Position numbers and translations under genes: made by a program
Shown here: one piece after another, positions 17,054 to 26,701 of the stretch
Position numbering within the stretch: the first letter of the stretch is position 1
How the letters are laid out: every line of letters begins with the position of its first letter
The notes under the pieces: generated by a model
Database searches by the model: none
What the model was told of the DNA's origin: nothing
What the model saw: the letters and a program-made list of their open reading frames with translations, nothing else
DNA from: Thermoplasmatota archaeon
GTDB taxonomy: Archaea; Thermoplasmatota; Thermoplasmata; Thermoplasmatales; GCA-001856825
Direction of reading: 5' to 3'
Length of the DNA: 64,000 nt
Assembly (NCBI GenBank): GCA_023381415.1
Contig: JAMCUN010000019.1
Location: 1-64,000, forward strand

Positions 17054-17064
17054 CATATATATAT
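17054..17064 (+). promoter_or_regulatory. TATA box of the gyrBA operon
   Basis: CATATATATAT centred about 33 nt before ATG 17092, which would leave a leader of a few nucleotides containing the GAGGT at 17085-17089. Confidence 0.5.
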
Positions 17065-17091
17065 GCGTTCAACGTATAGGTTAAAGAGGTT

Positions 17092-19092
17092 ATGGAAGAC
17101 TATACAGCGAAGGACATTGTAGTGCTAGAAGGGCTCAAAGCAGTGAGGAAAAGACCTGCGATGTACATAGGGAGCACCGATGTGCGCGGTCTGCACCAGC
17201 TCCTGTACGAGGTCATGGACAACAGCATAGACGAGGCAATGGGTGGTTTCTGTAAGAACATATTCGTGACTGTGAAGGGAAAGAACGTCACGATCGAGGA
17301 CGATGGAAGGGGGATACCTGTAGACATTCACCCTAAATACAACAAATCCGCCCTTGAGATCGTCCTGACAGAACTTCACTCCGGAGCTAAGTTCGAACAG
17401 AAGGTCTACAAGGTCTCTGGGGGGCTTCACGGAGTTGGGGTGCACGTGGTCAACGCACTGTCCTCTAGCTTCGAAATCTTCGTCAAGAGAGATGGGTTCG
17501 TGTATCACCAGGGCTACTCAAGGGGGGAGAAACTGACACCCGTTGAGAAAGTCGGAAAGATTTCCGACGGCAAGATAGAATGGATAAGGGCGATCAGCAC
17601 GAGCTTCCATTTCAATTCACCTACAGGGACCCTCATAAGTTTCGAGCCAGACGAGACCATAATGGAAACTGCTGAATATTCACTAGAAACTGTGAGAGGG
17701 AGGATAGAGGAGCTGTCCTACCTTAACAAGGGGCTAACCATTACCCTTGACTGGAACGGGACGATCACCACATTCCAGCACCAGGGGGGAATAGAGGAGA
17801 TGGTTAGGAACATGAACAAGGGAAAGAAGACGCTTCACGATGAGGTGATCTACGGTCTGATAAAATTCAATGGGGAGATGAAGGACATCACGAGCGGGAA
17901 CAACAAGAAGACGGCAGATGAACCGAAGGAAGATTCATCCCATGCAAGCACGTTCATAGAATTCGCCATCCAGTACAACGAATCCGTGAGCGAAAATCTT
18001 CTCGCTTTCGCTAACGATATCAATACTAGGGAAGGTGGAACTCACGTCTCTGGATTCAAGGGGGCACTTACAAAGGTGCTGAACGACGAGGCGAAGAAAC
18101 TTAAGATCATAGAGGATGAGAATTTCTTCACGGGGGAGGATGTAAGAGAGGGACTGACTGCGGTGATAAGTGTGAAGATCCCAGAGCCCCAGTTCGAAGG
18201 CCAGACCAAGGAGAAATTGGGAAACAGCAGCGTGAGAGGAATGGTCTTCAGCGGAGTCGCAGAACATCTCAAGAGGTACTTCGAAGATCACCCGCGAGTT
18301 TCAGAGATCATATGCAAGAAGGCATTCCAGGCAGCTGAGGCAAGGGAAGCGGCCAGGAACGCAAGGGAGATGGTCAGGTCGAAATCATCCCTCAACGCTA
18401 CACTTCCGGGAACTCTGGCAGATTGTACACTGGAGGACCCTGAAAAAACGGAGCTTTACGTAGTGGAAGGTGAATCTGCAGCGGGTCCCGCTAAGCAGGG
18501 AAGGGATAGGTCCTTCCAGGCGATCCTTCCTATAAGGGGAAAGATACTGAATGTGGAGAAGGCAGGATGGGACAAGATACTAAAGAACGTCCAGGTCAAG
18601 AACCTGTTCTCTGCGATAAACATGGGACCTAACGATCCATACGACCCAAAGAAGCTCAGGTACGGCAAGATAGTATTCATGACTGATGCTGACGTGGACG
18701 GGAGCCACATCAGGACGTTGCTCCTGACCCTTTTCTACAGGCACCTGAAGGAACTCATCGTTAATGGGCACGTGTATATTGCAGTCGTGCCGTTATTCAG
18801 GATACAGAAGGGTACAGTCGTGAAATATGTTTATACTGACAAGGAAAAGGATGCCCTCATCAAGCAGCTATCTAATCCAATCGTCCAGCGGTTCAAGGGT
18901 CTTGGCGAGATGAATCCGGATCAACTGTGGGAAACTGCAATGAATCCGGAGACAAGGAAGCTGGTAAGGGTGCAGATAGAGGACGCAGCAGAAGCTGACT
19001 CACTCTTCACTCTCCTGATGGGAGAACAGGTGGAACCAAGGAGGGAATACATCATGAGCCATGCGACTGAGGCACAGAACATAGATGTGTGA
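17092..19092 (+). CDS. gyrB: DNA gyrase subunit B
   Basis: The ATPase subunit of type IIA topoisomerase, 666 residues. The GHKL ATPase part has [17 protein letters not shown] and [14 protein letters not shown]. The transducer domain follows, then the TOPRIM domain with [15 protein letters not shown] and the metal-binding [11 protein letters not shown], and the C-terminal [10 protein letters not shown] that binds GyrA. The length fits bacterial GyrB rather than archaeal topoisomerase VI. Bacterial gyrase in archaea is known to come from horizontal transfer and is common in Thermoplasmata. Its stop codon almost touches the gyrA start, so both subunits should be made together. Confidence 0.96.
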   Translation: MEDYTAKDIVVLEGLKAVRKRPAMYIGSTDVRGLHQLLYEVMDNSIDEAMGGFCKNIFVTVKGKNVTIEDDGRGIPVDIHPKYNKSALEIVLTELHSGAKFEQKVYKVSGGLHGVGVHVVNALSSSFEIFVKRDGFVYHQGYSRGEKLTPVEKVGKISDGKIEWIRAISTSFHFNSPTGTLISFEPDETIMETAEYSLETVRGRIEELSYLNKGLTITLDWNGTITTFQHQGGIEEMVRNMNKGKKTLHDEVIYGLIKFNGEMKDITSGNNKKTADEPKEDSSHASTFIEFAIQYNESVSENLLAFANDINTREGGTHVSGFKGALTKVLNDEAKKLKIIEDENFFTGEDVREGLTAVISVKIPEPQFEGQTKEKLGNSSVRGMVFSGVAEHLKRYFEDHPRVSEIICKKAFQAAEAREAARNAREMVRSKSSLNATLPGTLADCTLEDPEKTELYVVEGESAAGPAKQGRDRSFQAILPIRGKILNVEKAGWDKILKNVQVKNLFSAINMGPNDPYDPKKLRYGKIVFMTDADVDGSHIRTLLLTLFYRHLKELIVNGHVYIAVVPLFRIQKGTVVKYVYTDKEKDALIKQLSNPIVQRFKGLGEMNPDQLWETAMNPETRKLVRVQIEDAAEADSLFTLLMGEQVEPRREYIMSHATEAQNIDV

Positions 19093-19097
19093 TCTTC

Positions 19098-21470
19098 ATG
19101 ATTGAGAATACTGCTATTGAAAGGGAGATGAAATCTTCCTATCTGGATTACGCGATGAGCGTTATCCTTGCAAGGGCAATACCTGACGTCAAGGATGGCC
19201 TGAAACCGGTTCAGCGCAGGATACTTTATTCGATGTACGAAATGGGAGTGACCTTTGACAAGCCGTACAGGAAGTCAGCAAGAATAGTGGGTGACGTGAT
19301 GGGTAAGTATCATCCACACGGTGATGCGGCTATTTACTCTGCAATGGCAAGGATGGCGCAGGACTTTTCCCTCCGTTACACGCTGGTCGACGGCCAAGGA
19401 AACTGGGGTTCAAGAGACGGCGACCCACCTGGGGCAATGAGGTACACCGAGGCCAGGCTTACGAAGATATCAAATGAAATGCTGGCTGACATAGAGTACG
19501 ATACAGTCGACTTCACTCTCAACTTCGACGGAACGCTGAAGCAGCCCGTATATCTGCCGTCGAAGATACCGAACATACTGCTAAATGGGACTTCAGGAAT
19601 AGCCGTCGGGATGGCAACCAACATGCCACCCCATAATCTTAGCGAGATCGTAGACGGGCTCATACTTCTAATCAGGAACAGGGATGCAGGTTTAGAGGAA
19701 CTGCTCCAGGTCGTGAAGGGTCCAGATTTCCCGACAGGCGGAATAATACTGGGGAAGAAGGGGATAATAGATGCATACAGGACCGGGAGGGGAAAGCTCG
19801 ACCTCAGGGCAAGGGCTGAGATAGAGAAGAACGAGATAATTTTCTCTGAGGTTCCTTATGAGGTCAACAAAGCAGAGCTCCTCTCAAAGATTGCGGAGCT
19901 CTCCAAGGAAGGAATAATCGGGGGAATATCCAACATAAAGGACGAAAGCAACAAGGACGGAATCAGAATAGTCGTGAAGGTCAAAAACGATTTCAGTCCT
20001 GAGATCACGCTCAACCAGATATACGAGCACACTCAGGCACAGGTGTCCTACGGCATAATAAACCTTGTCCTGGTCAACAACGTGCCAAGGACAATGGGGC
20101 TTCAGGAGATAATGCGCGAATACCTGAACCACAGGGAGCTTGTTGTCAGGAGGAGAACTGAATTCTTCCTCAAGAAGGCCAGGGAAAGGGAGCACATACT
20201 TGAGGCACTTGTCAAGGCACTGGACGACATCGACCTTACAATAAAGATAATCAGGAGGTCAAAGGAAGTGAAGGATGCGAGGGAGGGGCTGAAGGCTCAA
20301 TTCTCCCTTGATGACCTCCAGGCAAACGCGATCCTGGAGACTAGGCTGCAGAAACTCACTGCGATGGAGATTTCTGACCTCAAGAAGGAGATGAAGGAGA
20401 TCAAGGACAACATAAAGCATTACATGGACCTCCTGGAGAACGAGGAAAAGAGGTGGGACCTGATAGTCGATGAACTTGAGGAGGTAAAGGAGAAATACGG
20501 CGATTCCAGGAAAACGGAGATCACGGAATCCTATGTTGACACAACAGAAGAAGAGCTGATACCTCACGAGACGGATACCATAGTCCTCACTGAGGACAAC
20601 AGGATAAGCAGGATAGAGGCGGATACGTTCGCAGCACAGAGGAGGGGCGGGAAGGGAGTATTCACGGGCTCAAGCGAGAGCGAGATAAAGCAGGTGATAA
20701 CCTGCGACTCCCACGACAGGGTGTTCTTCTTTTCAGACGCAGGGAAGGTATTCCAGATGAAGGCCTACAGCATACCTAAGGGGGAGAGGAGATCAAGGGC
20801 GAAGCTGATATCCGCCGTTTTCGAGAACATGAAGGGAAGGATAGTGTTCATCATGAGCGAGAAGGGCAGCGAGGGTAAGAAATACCTGCTTTTCGTGACT
20901 GAAAGGGGGAAGGTGAAGAAGACAGAGATTTCCCAGTACACGAACATAAGGTCGAACGGGCTCATAGCGCTCAGGCTCAGGGAAGGGGACCTGCTGAAGG
21001 ACGTTTTCGTGACGTCAGGCAATGAAAAAATAGCCCTCCTTTCTACAGATGGTCGTCTCGTGCTTGTGGACGAGAATGAGTTCAGGGCGATGGGGAGGCC
21101 TGCGTCAGGGGTGACTGGAATCAGGTTCAAGGGGGACAACAGGGTCGCAAGCGATGCAACCGTTACGACAGATGAGATGATAGTGATCGCAGAGAGGGGT
21201 CTTGGGAAGCGGGTGAGCGTCCAGGAGTTCTCGATGAGGCACCGCGGTGCCAAGGGCATGAGGGCGATAAAGGTGACGGAAAGGACGGGCAGGCCGATAT
21301 ATGTATCATCAATAAATGAGAAAGACGAGCTCCTCATAATGACGAAGAACGGGAAGACTATAAGGACAGGAGTGGCTTCGATTCCGAAGAAGGGAAGGAA
21401 TGCTCAGGGAGTGAAGCTGATAGATCTTGATGAAGGAGACCAAGTGGTTTCCGTCACTCGGATCTCTTGA
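19098..21470 (+). CDS. gyrA: DNA gyrase subunit A
   Basis: The DNA-cleaving subunit, 790 residues from ATG 19098, with GTGAT 4 nt before it as the ribosome site; an in-frame GTG at 19089 is the alternative. The N-terminal breakage-reunion domain has [31 protein letters not shown] and the catalytic Tyr in [10 protein letters not shown] (about residue 116). A coiled-coil tower and a C-terminal six-bladed beta-pinwheel follow. The GyrA box, QRRGGKG, is present in the first blade, which argues for true negative supercoiling activity rather than topoisomerase IV. The 3' end overlaps the convergent mevalonate kinase gene by 17 nt. Confidence 0.96.
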   Translation: MIENTAIEREMKSSYLDYAMSVILARAIPDVKDGLKPVQRRILYSMYEMGVTFDKPYRKSARIVGDVMGKYHPHGDAAIYSAMARMAQDFSLRYTLVDGQGNWGSRDGDPPGAMRYTEARLTKISNEMLADIEYDTVDFTLNFDGTLKQPVYLPSKIPNILLNGTSGIAVGMATNMPPHNLSEIVDGLILLIRNRDAGLEELLQVVKGPDFPTGGIILGKKGIIDAYRTGRGKLDLRARAEIEKNEIIFSEVPYEVNKAELLSKIAELSKEGIIGGISNIKDESNKDGIRIVVKVKNDFSPEITLNQIYEHTQAQVSYGIINLVLVNNVPRTMGLQEIMREYLNHRELVVRRRTEFFLKKAREREHILEALVKALDDIDLTIKIIRRSKEVKDAREGLKAQFSLDDLQANAILETRLQKLTAMEISDLKKEMKEIKDNIKHYMDLLENEEKRWDLIVDELEEVKEKYGDSRKTEITESYVDTTEEELIPHETDTIVLTEDNRISRIEADTFAAQRRGGKGVFTGSSESEIKQVITCDSHDRVFFFSDAGKVFQMKAYSIPKGERRSRAKLISAVFENMKGRIVFIMSEKGSEGKKYLLFVTERGKVKKTEISQYTNIRSNGLIALRLREGDLLKDVFVTSGNEKIALLSTDGRLVLVDENEFRAMGRPASGVTGIRFKGDNRVASDATVTTDEMIVIAERGLGKRVSVQEFSMRHRGAKGMRAIKVTERTGRPIYVSSINEKDELLIMTKNGKTIRTGVASIPKKGRNAQGVKLIDLDEGDQVVSVTRIS

Positions 21471-22338
21471 ATATACCTGCACTCGTTGTGGAGGTGCTGA
21501 ATACAATGACATTCAGCCTCTTCAACCTGTCCATCAGCTTCTCCTTGTCCTTCGGGACTATTATAACTGCGCCTCCTCCACCGGCACCAGTAAGCTTTGC
21601 TCCGTATCCGAATTCCCTCCCTATCGAGACTATCTTCTCTATCTGGTCGGTTGAAATACCGAAGACCTTCAGCTCCGAATGATTCTCGTCCATCAGCTCA
21701 CCTACCTTTCCGACGTCCCCTCTCATGATAGCCCCTACTCCTTCCTCAGTTATCCCCCCTATCCTCTTCATTATGTCCCTCGCAAACGATCCCCTTTCGT
21801 AGAATTTCTTAACCTTCGCAACCTGTTCCCTGGTGGATCCCTTGGAACCTGTGTATACTATGACCAGGTCCATGTTCCTCGTCGGGATGCTTGAGAAATT
21901 CCAGGAGATTCCGTTCTTCTCTATCTTCCAGAGAGGTATTCCCTCTTTTCCGTTCGTCAGCACGAACCCTCCCGCAGCGATCGTTGTCGTATCTATGGGT
22001 GATCCCAGGCCCTGGGTACTGTATTCTATGTTGAAAGCTTCGTTTGCCAGCTGCTCCTTCGTGTAGTTCCTCTCGCTCATCAGGATTCCGCTTATGATCA
22101 CTGATGAAGTGCCTAGCCCAGAACCGGATGGCACGTTTGTCTCAACCTTCACATACACATTGCTCAGACCCAGGTAGGCCAGGGTCTTCTGAACGAAAGG
22201 TGTGTGCTGGAGCCCGCTCCTGCTGGGGACAAGGTATATCTTTGCGAACAGGTCCACCGTGGCCGACAGGGCCGGATAACCGTAAACTACAGCGTGTTCG
22301 CCAAACAGGATTACCTTGTGTGGCGAATAGACTACCAT
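21454..22338 (-). CDS. mvk: Mevalonate kinase (GHMP family)
   Basis: A 294-residue GHMP kinase that phosphorylates mevalonate for isoprenoid (archaeal lipid) synthesis. Diagnostic motifs are the N-terminal [20 protein letters not shown], the ATP-binding [10 protein letters not shown] (about residues 70-79), the catalytic-Asp region [10 protein letters not shown] (about 110-119) and the C-terminal [12 protein letters not shown]. It looks like a canonical mevalonate 5-kinase rather than the decarboxylase-like mevalonate 3-kinase described from Thermoplasma acidophilum, which lacks the GEHAVVYG type motif. It begins 4 nt after the stop of the YbjQ-like gene, so the two form an operon. Confidence 0.9.
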   Translation of the reverse strand: MVVYSPHKVILFGEHAVVYGYPALSATVDLFAKIYLVPSRSGLQHTPFVQKTLAYLGLSNVYVKVETNVPSGSGLGTSSVIISGILMSERNYTKEQLANEAFNIEYSTQGLGSPIDTTTIAAGGFVLTNGKEGIPLWKIEKNGISWNFSSIPTRNMDLVIVYTGSKGSTREQVAKVKKFYERGSFARDIMKRIGGITEEGVGAIMRGDVGKVGELMDENHSELKVFGISTDQIEKIVSIGREFGYGAKLTGAGGGGAVIIVPKDKEKLMDRLKRLNVIVFSTSTTSAGIFKRSE

Positions 22339-22342
22339 CTAC

Positions 22343-22729
22343 TCATTTGAGCGAAACAGGCTGGCTCTGGGAGTCGTCCTTCTGCGCTATTACAGCAGTG
22401 CCGTAAGCAAGTACCTCAGACATCGTCTGCCCAATTTCTGATGAATCGAACCTGACCTCTATCACTGCATTTGCGCCTAGCCCCTTGGCGTGCTGCTTCA
22501 GTCTTTCCAGCGCCTCGAAACGGCTCTGGTCAAGCATCTGGGTGTATTCCTTTATCTCCCCACCTGCGATAGTCCTCAGGCCGGCTATGACGTTTCCGCC
22601 TATGCCCCTCGACCTTACAATCAGCCCCCAAGTGAATCCTATAACGCTGGTTATCTTGTAACCTGGAATGTAGGGGGTGCTAACCACCACAAGATCAGCT
22701 GTCGAAGGGTTGTAGTTTCCGTTGAACAT
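22343..22729 (-). CDS. YbjQ/UPF0145 family protein
   Basis: A 128-residue protein of the YbjQ (UPF0145) family, a small pentamer-forming fold once called heavy-metal-binding, of unknown function. The family pattern is clear: VVVSTPYIPGYKIT at the start, GLIVRSRGIGGNVIAGLRTIAGGEIKEYT in the middle, and the helix LERLKQHAKGLGANAVIEVRF followed by EVLAYGTAV. There is no signal peptide. It precedes mevalonate kinase by 4 nt in the same direction, so the two are probably co-transcribed, although no functional link is known. Confidence 0.85.
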   Translation of the reverse strand: MFNGNYNPSTADLVVVSTPYIPGYKITSVIGFTWGLIVRSRGIGGNVIAGLRTIAGGEIKEYTQMLDQSRFEALERLKQHAKGLGANAVIEVRFDSSEIGQTMSEVLAYGTAVIAQKDDSQSQPVSLK

Positions 22730-22832
22730 ACCACAGTGAGGGACAGAGGATATAAAACGGTTTTGCCTTTATTTCCCCTGATTACTCGACGCCCTTCCCT
22801 GTCTGCCCTTCGTTCTTCATTGCCTAAGTAGC

Positions 22833-22870
22833 AAAAAATAAAGAAAAGCACTAAGGCTCGGATGCCTTAG
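22833..22870 (-). terminator. Hairpin plus T-tract terminator of the thermosome gene
   Basis: Six nucleotides after the thermosome stop, on the minus strand, lies a perfect 7-bp stem CTAAGGC/GCCTTAG with a 6-nt loop (22851-22870). It is followed by a T-rich run (complement of 22833-22846). Archaeal termination mostly needs only the T-tract; the perfect hairpin makes this unusually like a bacterial intrinsic terminator. Confidence 0.6.
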
Positions 22871-22875
22871 TCCTT

Positions 22876-24501
22876 TCAGTCCTCGTCTCCGCCCGGCTTT
22901 CCGCCTGGCGGCTTTGGGCCTCCGCCACCAGATGCTTTCGTGGCTATGACATCATCGATCCTGAGGATCATCACTGCCGCATCTGTTGCGCTATCTATTG
23001 CCTGTCTTCCGACCCTGATAGGTTCTATAACTCCCTGTTCGATCATGTCCACAGGCTTCCCTTTCACCACGTCCACACCTGCGTTCTTCTTCCCGTCCGC
23101 GTGCTCCTTCTTCAGGGATATCAGTATCCCTATTGAATCAAGTCCTGCGTTCTCAGAAAGTGTTCTCGGGACGATCTCAACAGCATCGGCGAACTTCTCT
23201 ATCGCAAGCTGCTCCCTCCCTCCGACTGAAGCGCTGTACTCCCTCAGCTTCATCGCAATTTCCATCGCAGCAGCGCCGCCTCCTGGAATGATCTTCCCGT
23301 CCTGCAGTGCTGCAGCCACGACATGGAGCGAATCCACCAGGCTTCTTTCCACCTCATCAACAACGTGCTCTGTCCCTCCCCTTATGAGCACAGATACTGC
23401 CTTTGGATTCTGGCACCCTGTTACGAACGTGAGGTGGTCTTCCCCTATCTTCACTTCCTCCACCTTTTCTGCCTTGCCGAGGTCCTTCGCAGTCAGGTCG
23501 TCCATATTCGTTATGATCTCCCCACCGATGGCCTTTGCAAGCTTCTCAATGTCGCTCTTCTTCACTCGTCTTGCTGCATAAATTCCTTCTTTGGCAAGAT
23601 ATGCCATTGCAAGGTCGTCTATTCCCTTCTGTGTAAGTATGACGTTAGCTCCGGTCGCCTTTATCTTTTCGACCATTCCCTTCAGTATGCTCTCCTCCTG
23701 CTTCTTGAACTTGGTTATAGACTCCGGGTCCTCAATCCTGATGGAGGTATCGAATTCCGGTTTCTTGATCTCAAGGGCTGCGTTCAGCAGGGCTATCTTT
23801 GCCTTATTCACGAGGACAGGCATGCCTGGGTGGACCCTTTCCTTGTCCACGATTACCCCCTGGATTAATTCTGTGTCGTCTACGGACCCTCCCTGCTTTT
23901 TCACAAGCTGAATGTCGTCGAAATCAACAACAGTCTTCCCATCCCTTTCCTGGGCCACCTGCAGAACAGACTTTACTGCTATTGTTGCAAGCTTCCCCCT
24001 GGATGTGGAAGCGCCCTTGGAGTTGAGTGCAGTGTTTGCTATCTTAAGAAGGACTTTCTCGTCCTTTCCCACAGGTGTTGACATTTCATTCAGCACTTCC
24101 TTTGCCTTCTCAGCTGCCATCCTGTAACCAGATGCAATAACAGTTGGATGGACATTCTGATTCAAGAGGTCTTCCGCCTTCCTCAGGAATTCGCCGGCCA
24201 GTATCGCTGCTGTGGTCGTCCCATCCCCAACCTCCTGGTCCTGTGTCTTGGAAACCTCCACCATCATCTTTGCGGCTGGATGATCGATATCCATTTCCTT
24301 CAGGATCGTCACTCCATCGTTCGTGATGACAATATCACCTAGGGAATCAACAAGCATCTTGTCCATTCCCCTGGGCCCCAATGTCGTCTTAACAGCATCA
24401 GCTATAGCTTTCGCGGCATTGATGTTGTTTTGCATTGCATTCTTCCCAGATTCTCTCTTCGCACCTTCCTTAAGAATAAATATTGGCTGTCCTGGCATCA
24501 T
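22876..24501 (-). CDS. thsA: Thermosome subunit (group II chaperonin)
   Basis: The archaeal group II chaperonin subunit of 541 residues, part of a double-ring folding machine. It has the N-terminal [18 protein letters not shown], the ATP-binding [14 protein letters not shown] and [15 protein letters not shown] (catalytic Asp), the helical-protrusion apical domain and the C-terminal [16 protein letters not shown] plus [17 protein letters not shown] tail. Two adjacent ATG codons, 24501 and 24498, can start it; both follow GAGGTG. A TATA-like stretch (24535-24545) lies 35-40 nt upstream. Whether it is the alpha or beta type cannot be decided here, so the symbol is provisional. No second subunit gene is in the window. 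Confidence 0.95.
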   Translation of the reverse strand: MMPGQPIFILKEGAKRESGKNAMQNNINAAKAIADAVKTTLGPRGMDKMLVDSLGDIVITNDGVTILKEMDIDHPAAKMMVEVSKTQDQEVGDGTTTAAILAGEFLRKAEDLLNQNVHPTVIASGYRMAAEKAKEVLNEMSTPVGKDEKVLLKIANTALNSKGASTSRGKLATIAVKSVLQVAQERDGKTVVDFDDIQLVKKQGGSVDDTELIQGVIVDKERVHPGMPVLVNKAKIALLNAALEIKKPEFDTSIRIEDPESITKFKKQEESILKGMVEKIKATGANVILTQKGIDDLAMAYLAKEGIYAARRVKKSDIEKLAKAIGGEIITNMDDLTAKDLGKAEKVEEVKIGEDHLTFVTGCQNPKAVSVLIRGGTEHVVDEVERSLVDSLHVVAAALQDGKIIPGGGAAAMEIAMKLREYSASVGGREQLAIEKFADAVEIVPRTLSENAGLDSIGILISLKKEHADGKKNAGVDVVKGKPVDMIEQGVIEPIRVGRQAIDSATDAAVMILRIDDVIATKASGGGGPKPPGGKPGGDED

Positions 24502-24628
24502 TTAACTGGACACCTCGTTTTCCGTATTTTATTCTTCTATATAAACGTATGTCGGCAGCCACCTTCTAAGACACCACAAAACTTTGTCTCAGGGCCGATT
24601 TCCAGAGAACATTGGAAATGGAAATCAA

Positions 24629-24636
24629 CATATATT
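24629..24636 (+). promoter_or_regulatory. TATA box of tRNA-Thr(CGT)
   Basis: CATATATT centred about 24 nt before the mature tRNA 5' end at 24657, consistent with a very short 5' leader. Confidence 0.5.
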
Positions 24637-24656
24637 GAATCAAGATTCGAGATTAA

Positions 24657-24729
24657 GCCACCGTGGCTCAGTAGGTAGAGCAGCTGATTCGTAATCAGCA
24701 GGTCGGGGGTCCGAATCCCTCCGGTGGCT
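24657..24729 (+). tRNA. tRNA-Thr (anticodon CGT)
   Basis: A 73-nt cloverleaf: acceptor GCCACCG pairs with CGGTGGC, the D-arm is GCTC-loop-GAGC, the anticodon stem GCTGA/TCAGC has loop TTCGTAA giving anticodon CGT (reads ACG), and the T-arm is GGGGG-TCCGAAT-CCCTC. The discriminator base is T, normal for archaeal tRNA-Thr. CCA is not encoded. A T8 run at 24751-24758 probably ends the transcript. Confidence 0.95.
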
Positions 24730-24750
24730 TTAGCTGTTTACATCCTTCAG

Positions 24751-24758
24751 TTTTTTTT
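24751..24758 (+). terminator. T-tract terminator after tRNA-Thr(CGT)
   Basis: Eight consecutive T residues 22 nt after the tRNA end, in a stretch with no hairpin, the usual archaeal termination signal. The rest of the gap up to 24840 holds nothing recognisable. Confidence 0.5.
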
Positions 24759-24840
24759 GCCCTTCCCTCTCCCATTCCGTGCTGGAGAAATTGATGTGCG
24801 GGAATGTTATTAGAATAACACTGATAAATATTCATAAATA

Positions 24841-24850
24841 AATTTAAATA
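24841..24850 (+). promoter_or_regulatory. TATA box of the DUF3311-symporter operon
   Basis: AATTTAAATA centred 28 nt before ATG 24874, so the transcript should start at or next to the start codon. Confidence 0.55.
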
Positions 24851-24873
24851 CCGTTTAGTCCATATCACAGTTT

Positions 24874-25101
24874 ATGAGTCAGAACGTGACCGCAATGTCA
24901 AAACGGTCCCTTTACGTGACCGTTGCGATCCTGACCATAATACCGTTTGTCGCGCTTGCCATAGTGCCGACATATGTACGGACAAATCCGGAAGTAGGTG
25001 GACTGCCGTTTTTTTACTGGTACCAGCTACTGTGGCTTTTCCTGGCTGCAGCATTTTTCCTTGCAGCTGCGCTTCTGTACAATAGATACGGAGGGGAGTA
25101 A
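24874..25101 (+). CDS. Small DUF3311 membrane protein, symporter partner
   Basis: A 75-residue protein with two transmembrane helices (about residues 14-32 and 49-69). The loop GGLPFFYWYQLLWL is the DUF3311 signature. Such proteins are typically encoded directly upstream of sodium:solute symporters of the SSS family and probably act as an accessory subunit. Here too the symporter ATG follows the TAA stop with no gap, so the two are translated together. The ATG is preceded only by a TATA box at the spacing for a leaderless mRNA. Confidence 0.82.
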   Translation: MSQNVTAMSKRSLYVTVAILTIIPFVALAIVPTYVRTNPEVGGLPFFYWYQLLWLFLAAAFFLAAALLYNRYGGE

Positions 25102-26595
25102 ATGCTAGCGCTTTCAGGTATTCTGGTCTGGGTAATACTTCTTCTTATCTTCATCTTCCTGGGGTTCTACGGAAGGAGATGGAAGAAAGGCGATCTGAGC
25201 AAACTTGAAGAGTGGTCTCTTGGCGGGAGAAAATTCAGCGCAGCAATTGTATGGTTCCTTGTGGGGGCCGATCTGTACACAGCCTACACATTCATAGCAA
25301 TACCGTCTTCTGTTTTCAGCATAGGTGCTATCTATTACTACGCAGTTCCTTACGTGGCTGTCACTTTCGGTATTGCAATGTGGGCAATGCCCAAGCTATG
25401 GAAGGTTTCAAAGGAGAAGGGATACATAACAGCATCCGATTTCGTGAAGTCCAATTTCAGCAGCAGGAACCTGGCAATCCTTATCGCAATAGTCGGAATC
25501 GTAGCTGAACTGCCGTACATCGGTCTCCAGATAGTGGGGATGCTGTCTGTCCTGACGGTCATGCTGAGCGGCATCGCGAACATAAAGATGGTAGTGGACC
25601 TGTCACTTATCCTCTCTTTCATAATACTTGCAGTCTTCACTTACTTCAGCGGTCTCAGGGGAGCTACACTGACTGCAATATTCAAGGATGCGATCATCCT
25701 CATAAGCGTTGCACTTGTAATAATAGTGGCGCTTGTCACAATAGGGTTCACAAAGTCCTTCACTGGACTTCCAACCAAGTACTACCACATCCTGCCGCTC
25801 CAGGTGAATGCATACTGGAGCCTTTTCCTGATGAGCGCCCTTGCACTATACCTTTATCCACATGCCGTCACTGGATCCCTGAGCGCAAAATCTCCAAAAT
25901 CGCTGAGGATCAGCCAGTCCCTCCTCCCGCTTTACGGAGTGGGGCTTGCGCTTCTAGCACTCTTCGGCATACTGGTTTATGGTAACAGTTCAGCGTTGAA
26001 TTTCCTGAAGGATACGTTCGTGGCCAGCTCCAGGGGGACTTACGTCGTTCCTGCGCTTATCTTCTACACGCTTCCAGCTCCGCTGACGGGCTTCGCTTTC
26101 CTGGGTATATTCATAGGAGGGCTGGTACCCGCCTCAATAATGGCAATGTCGCAATCAAACCTGTTTACAAGGAACATAGTCAGGGAACTGTACCCGAAGA
26201 TGTCCCAGTCAAGGGAAGCGCTTACAGCAAAGATAGCGATGATAGTCTTCCTTTTCATAGCAGTAGGGTTCGTCTTCGTATTCCCGCTTTCCTATTCGGT
26301 GCAGCTCCAGCTTCTTGGCGGAATAATAATCCTGCAGACGCTGCCTTCACTCTTCCTCGGGCTTGTAACGAACAAACTCAACAAGTACTCGCTGATGGCA
26401 GGACTGCTTGTCGGACTTGGCCTGGGCGTCTACTGGATGGAAGTTGCCAATCATTTCCACGCATGGACTACGACGCTCCTCACAATAAACTCAAGCGTGG
26501 GATCGTTGTTCATAGGATTCCTTGCACTGTCCGCCAACCTGATAGTAGTCCTTGTCGGGTCACTGATCGCTCTCCCGTTCAGAAAGAAGCAGTGA
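25102..26595 (+). CDS. Sodium:solute symporter family protein (SSS, monocarboxylate/pantothenate-like)
   Basis: A 497-residue transporter with about thirteen hydrophobic helices and the LeuT-type SSS pattern: EEWSLGGRKFSAAIVWFLVGADLYTAYTF near the N terminus, TASDFVKSNFSSRNLAI, and ALALYLYPHAVTGSLSAKSPKSLRISQS in the middle. The pairing with a DUF3311 protein is typical of the branch related to monocarboxylate (MctP) permeases, so import of small organic acids such as lactate, pyruvate or acetate is the best guess. The coupling ion (Na+ or H+) cannot be read. A long T-rich stretch follows the stop codon. Confidence 0.85.
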   Translation: MLALSGILVWVILLLIFIFLGFYGRRWKKGDLSKLEEWSLGGRKFSAAIVWFLVGADLYTAYTFIAIPSSVFSIGAIYYYAVPYVAVTFGIAMWAMPKLWKVSKEKGYITASDFVKSNFSSRNLAILIAIVGIVAELPYIGLQIVGMLSVLTVMLSGIANIKMVVDLSLILSFIILAVFTYFSGLRGATLTAIFKDAIILISVALVIIVALVTIGFTKSFTGLPTKYYHILPLQVNAYWSLFLMSALALYLYPHAVTGSLSAKSPKSLRISQSLLPLYGVGLALLALFGILVYGNSSALNFLKDTFVASSRGTYVVPALIFYTLPAPLTGFAFLGIFIGGLVPASIMAMSQSNLFTRNIVRELYPKMSQSREALTAKIAMIVFLFIAVGFVFVFPLSYSVQLQLLGGIIILQTLPSLFLGLVTNKLNKYSLMAGLLVGLGLGVYWMEVANHFHAWTTTLLTINSSVGSLFIGFLALSANLIVVLVGSLIALPFRKKQ

Positions 26596-26608
26596 ACATT
26601 CCTTTTCT

Positions 26609-26640
26609 ATATTTTTTTCTTCTTTTACTAATATTTTTAA
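26609..26640 (+). terminator. T-rich terminator region after the symporter gene
   Basis: Several T-tracts (including T7) directly after the symporter stop codon and before the promoter of the next gene. Confidence 0.45.
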
Positions 26641-26701
26641 TCAAACCTTATACATACCATTGATTCAATAAGTAATTAATCCAGCTCATTACTCTCGTAG
26701 A

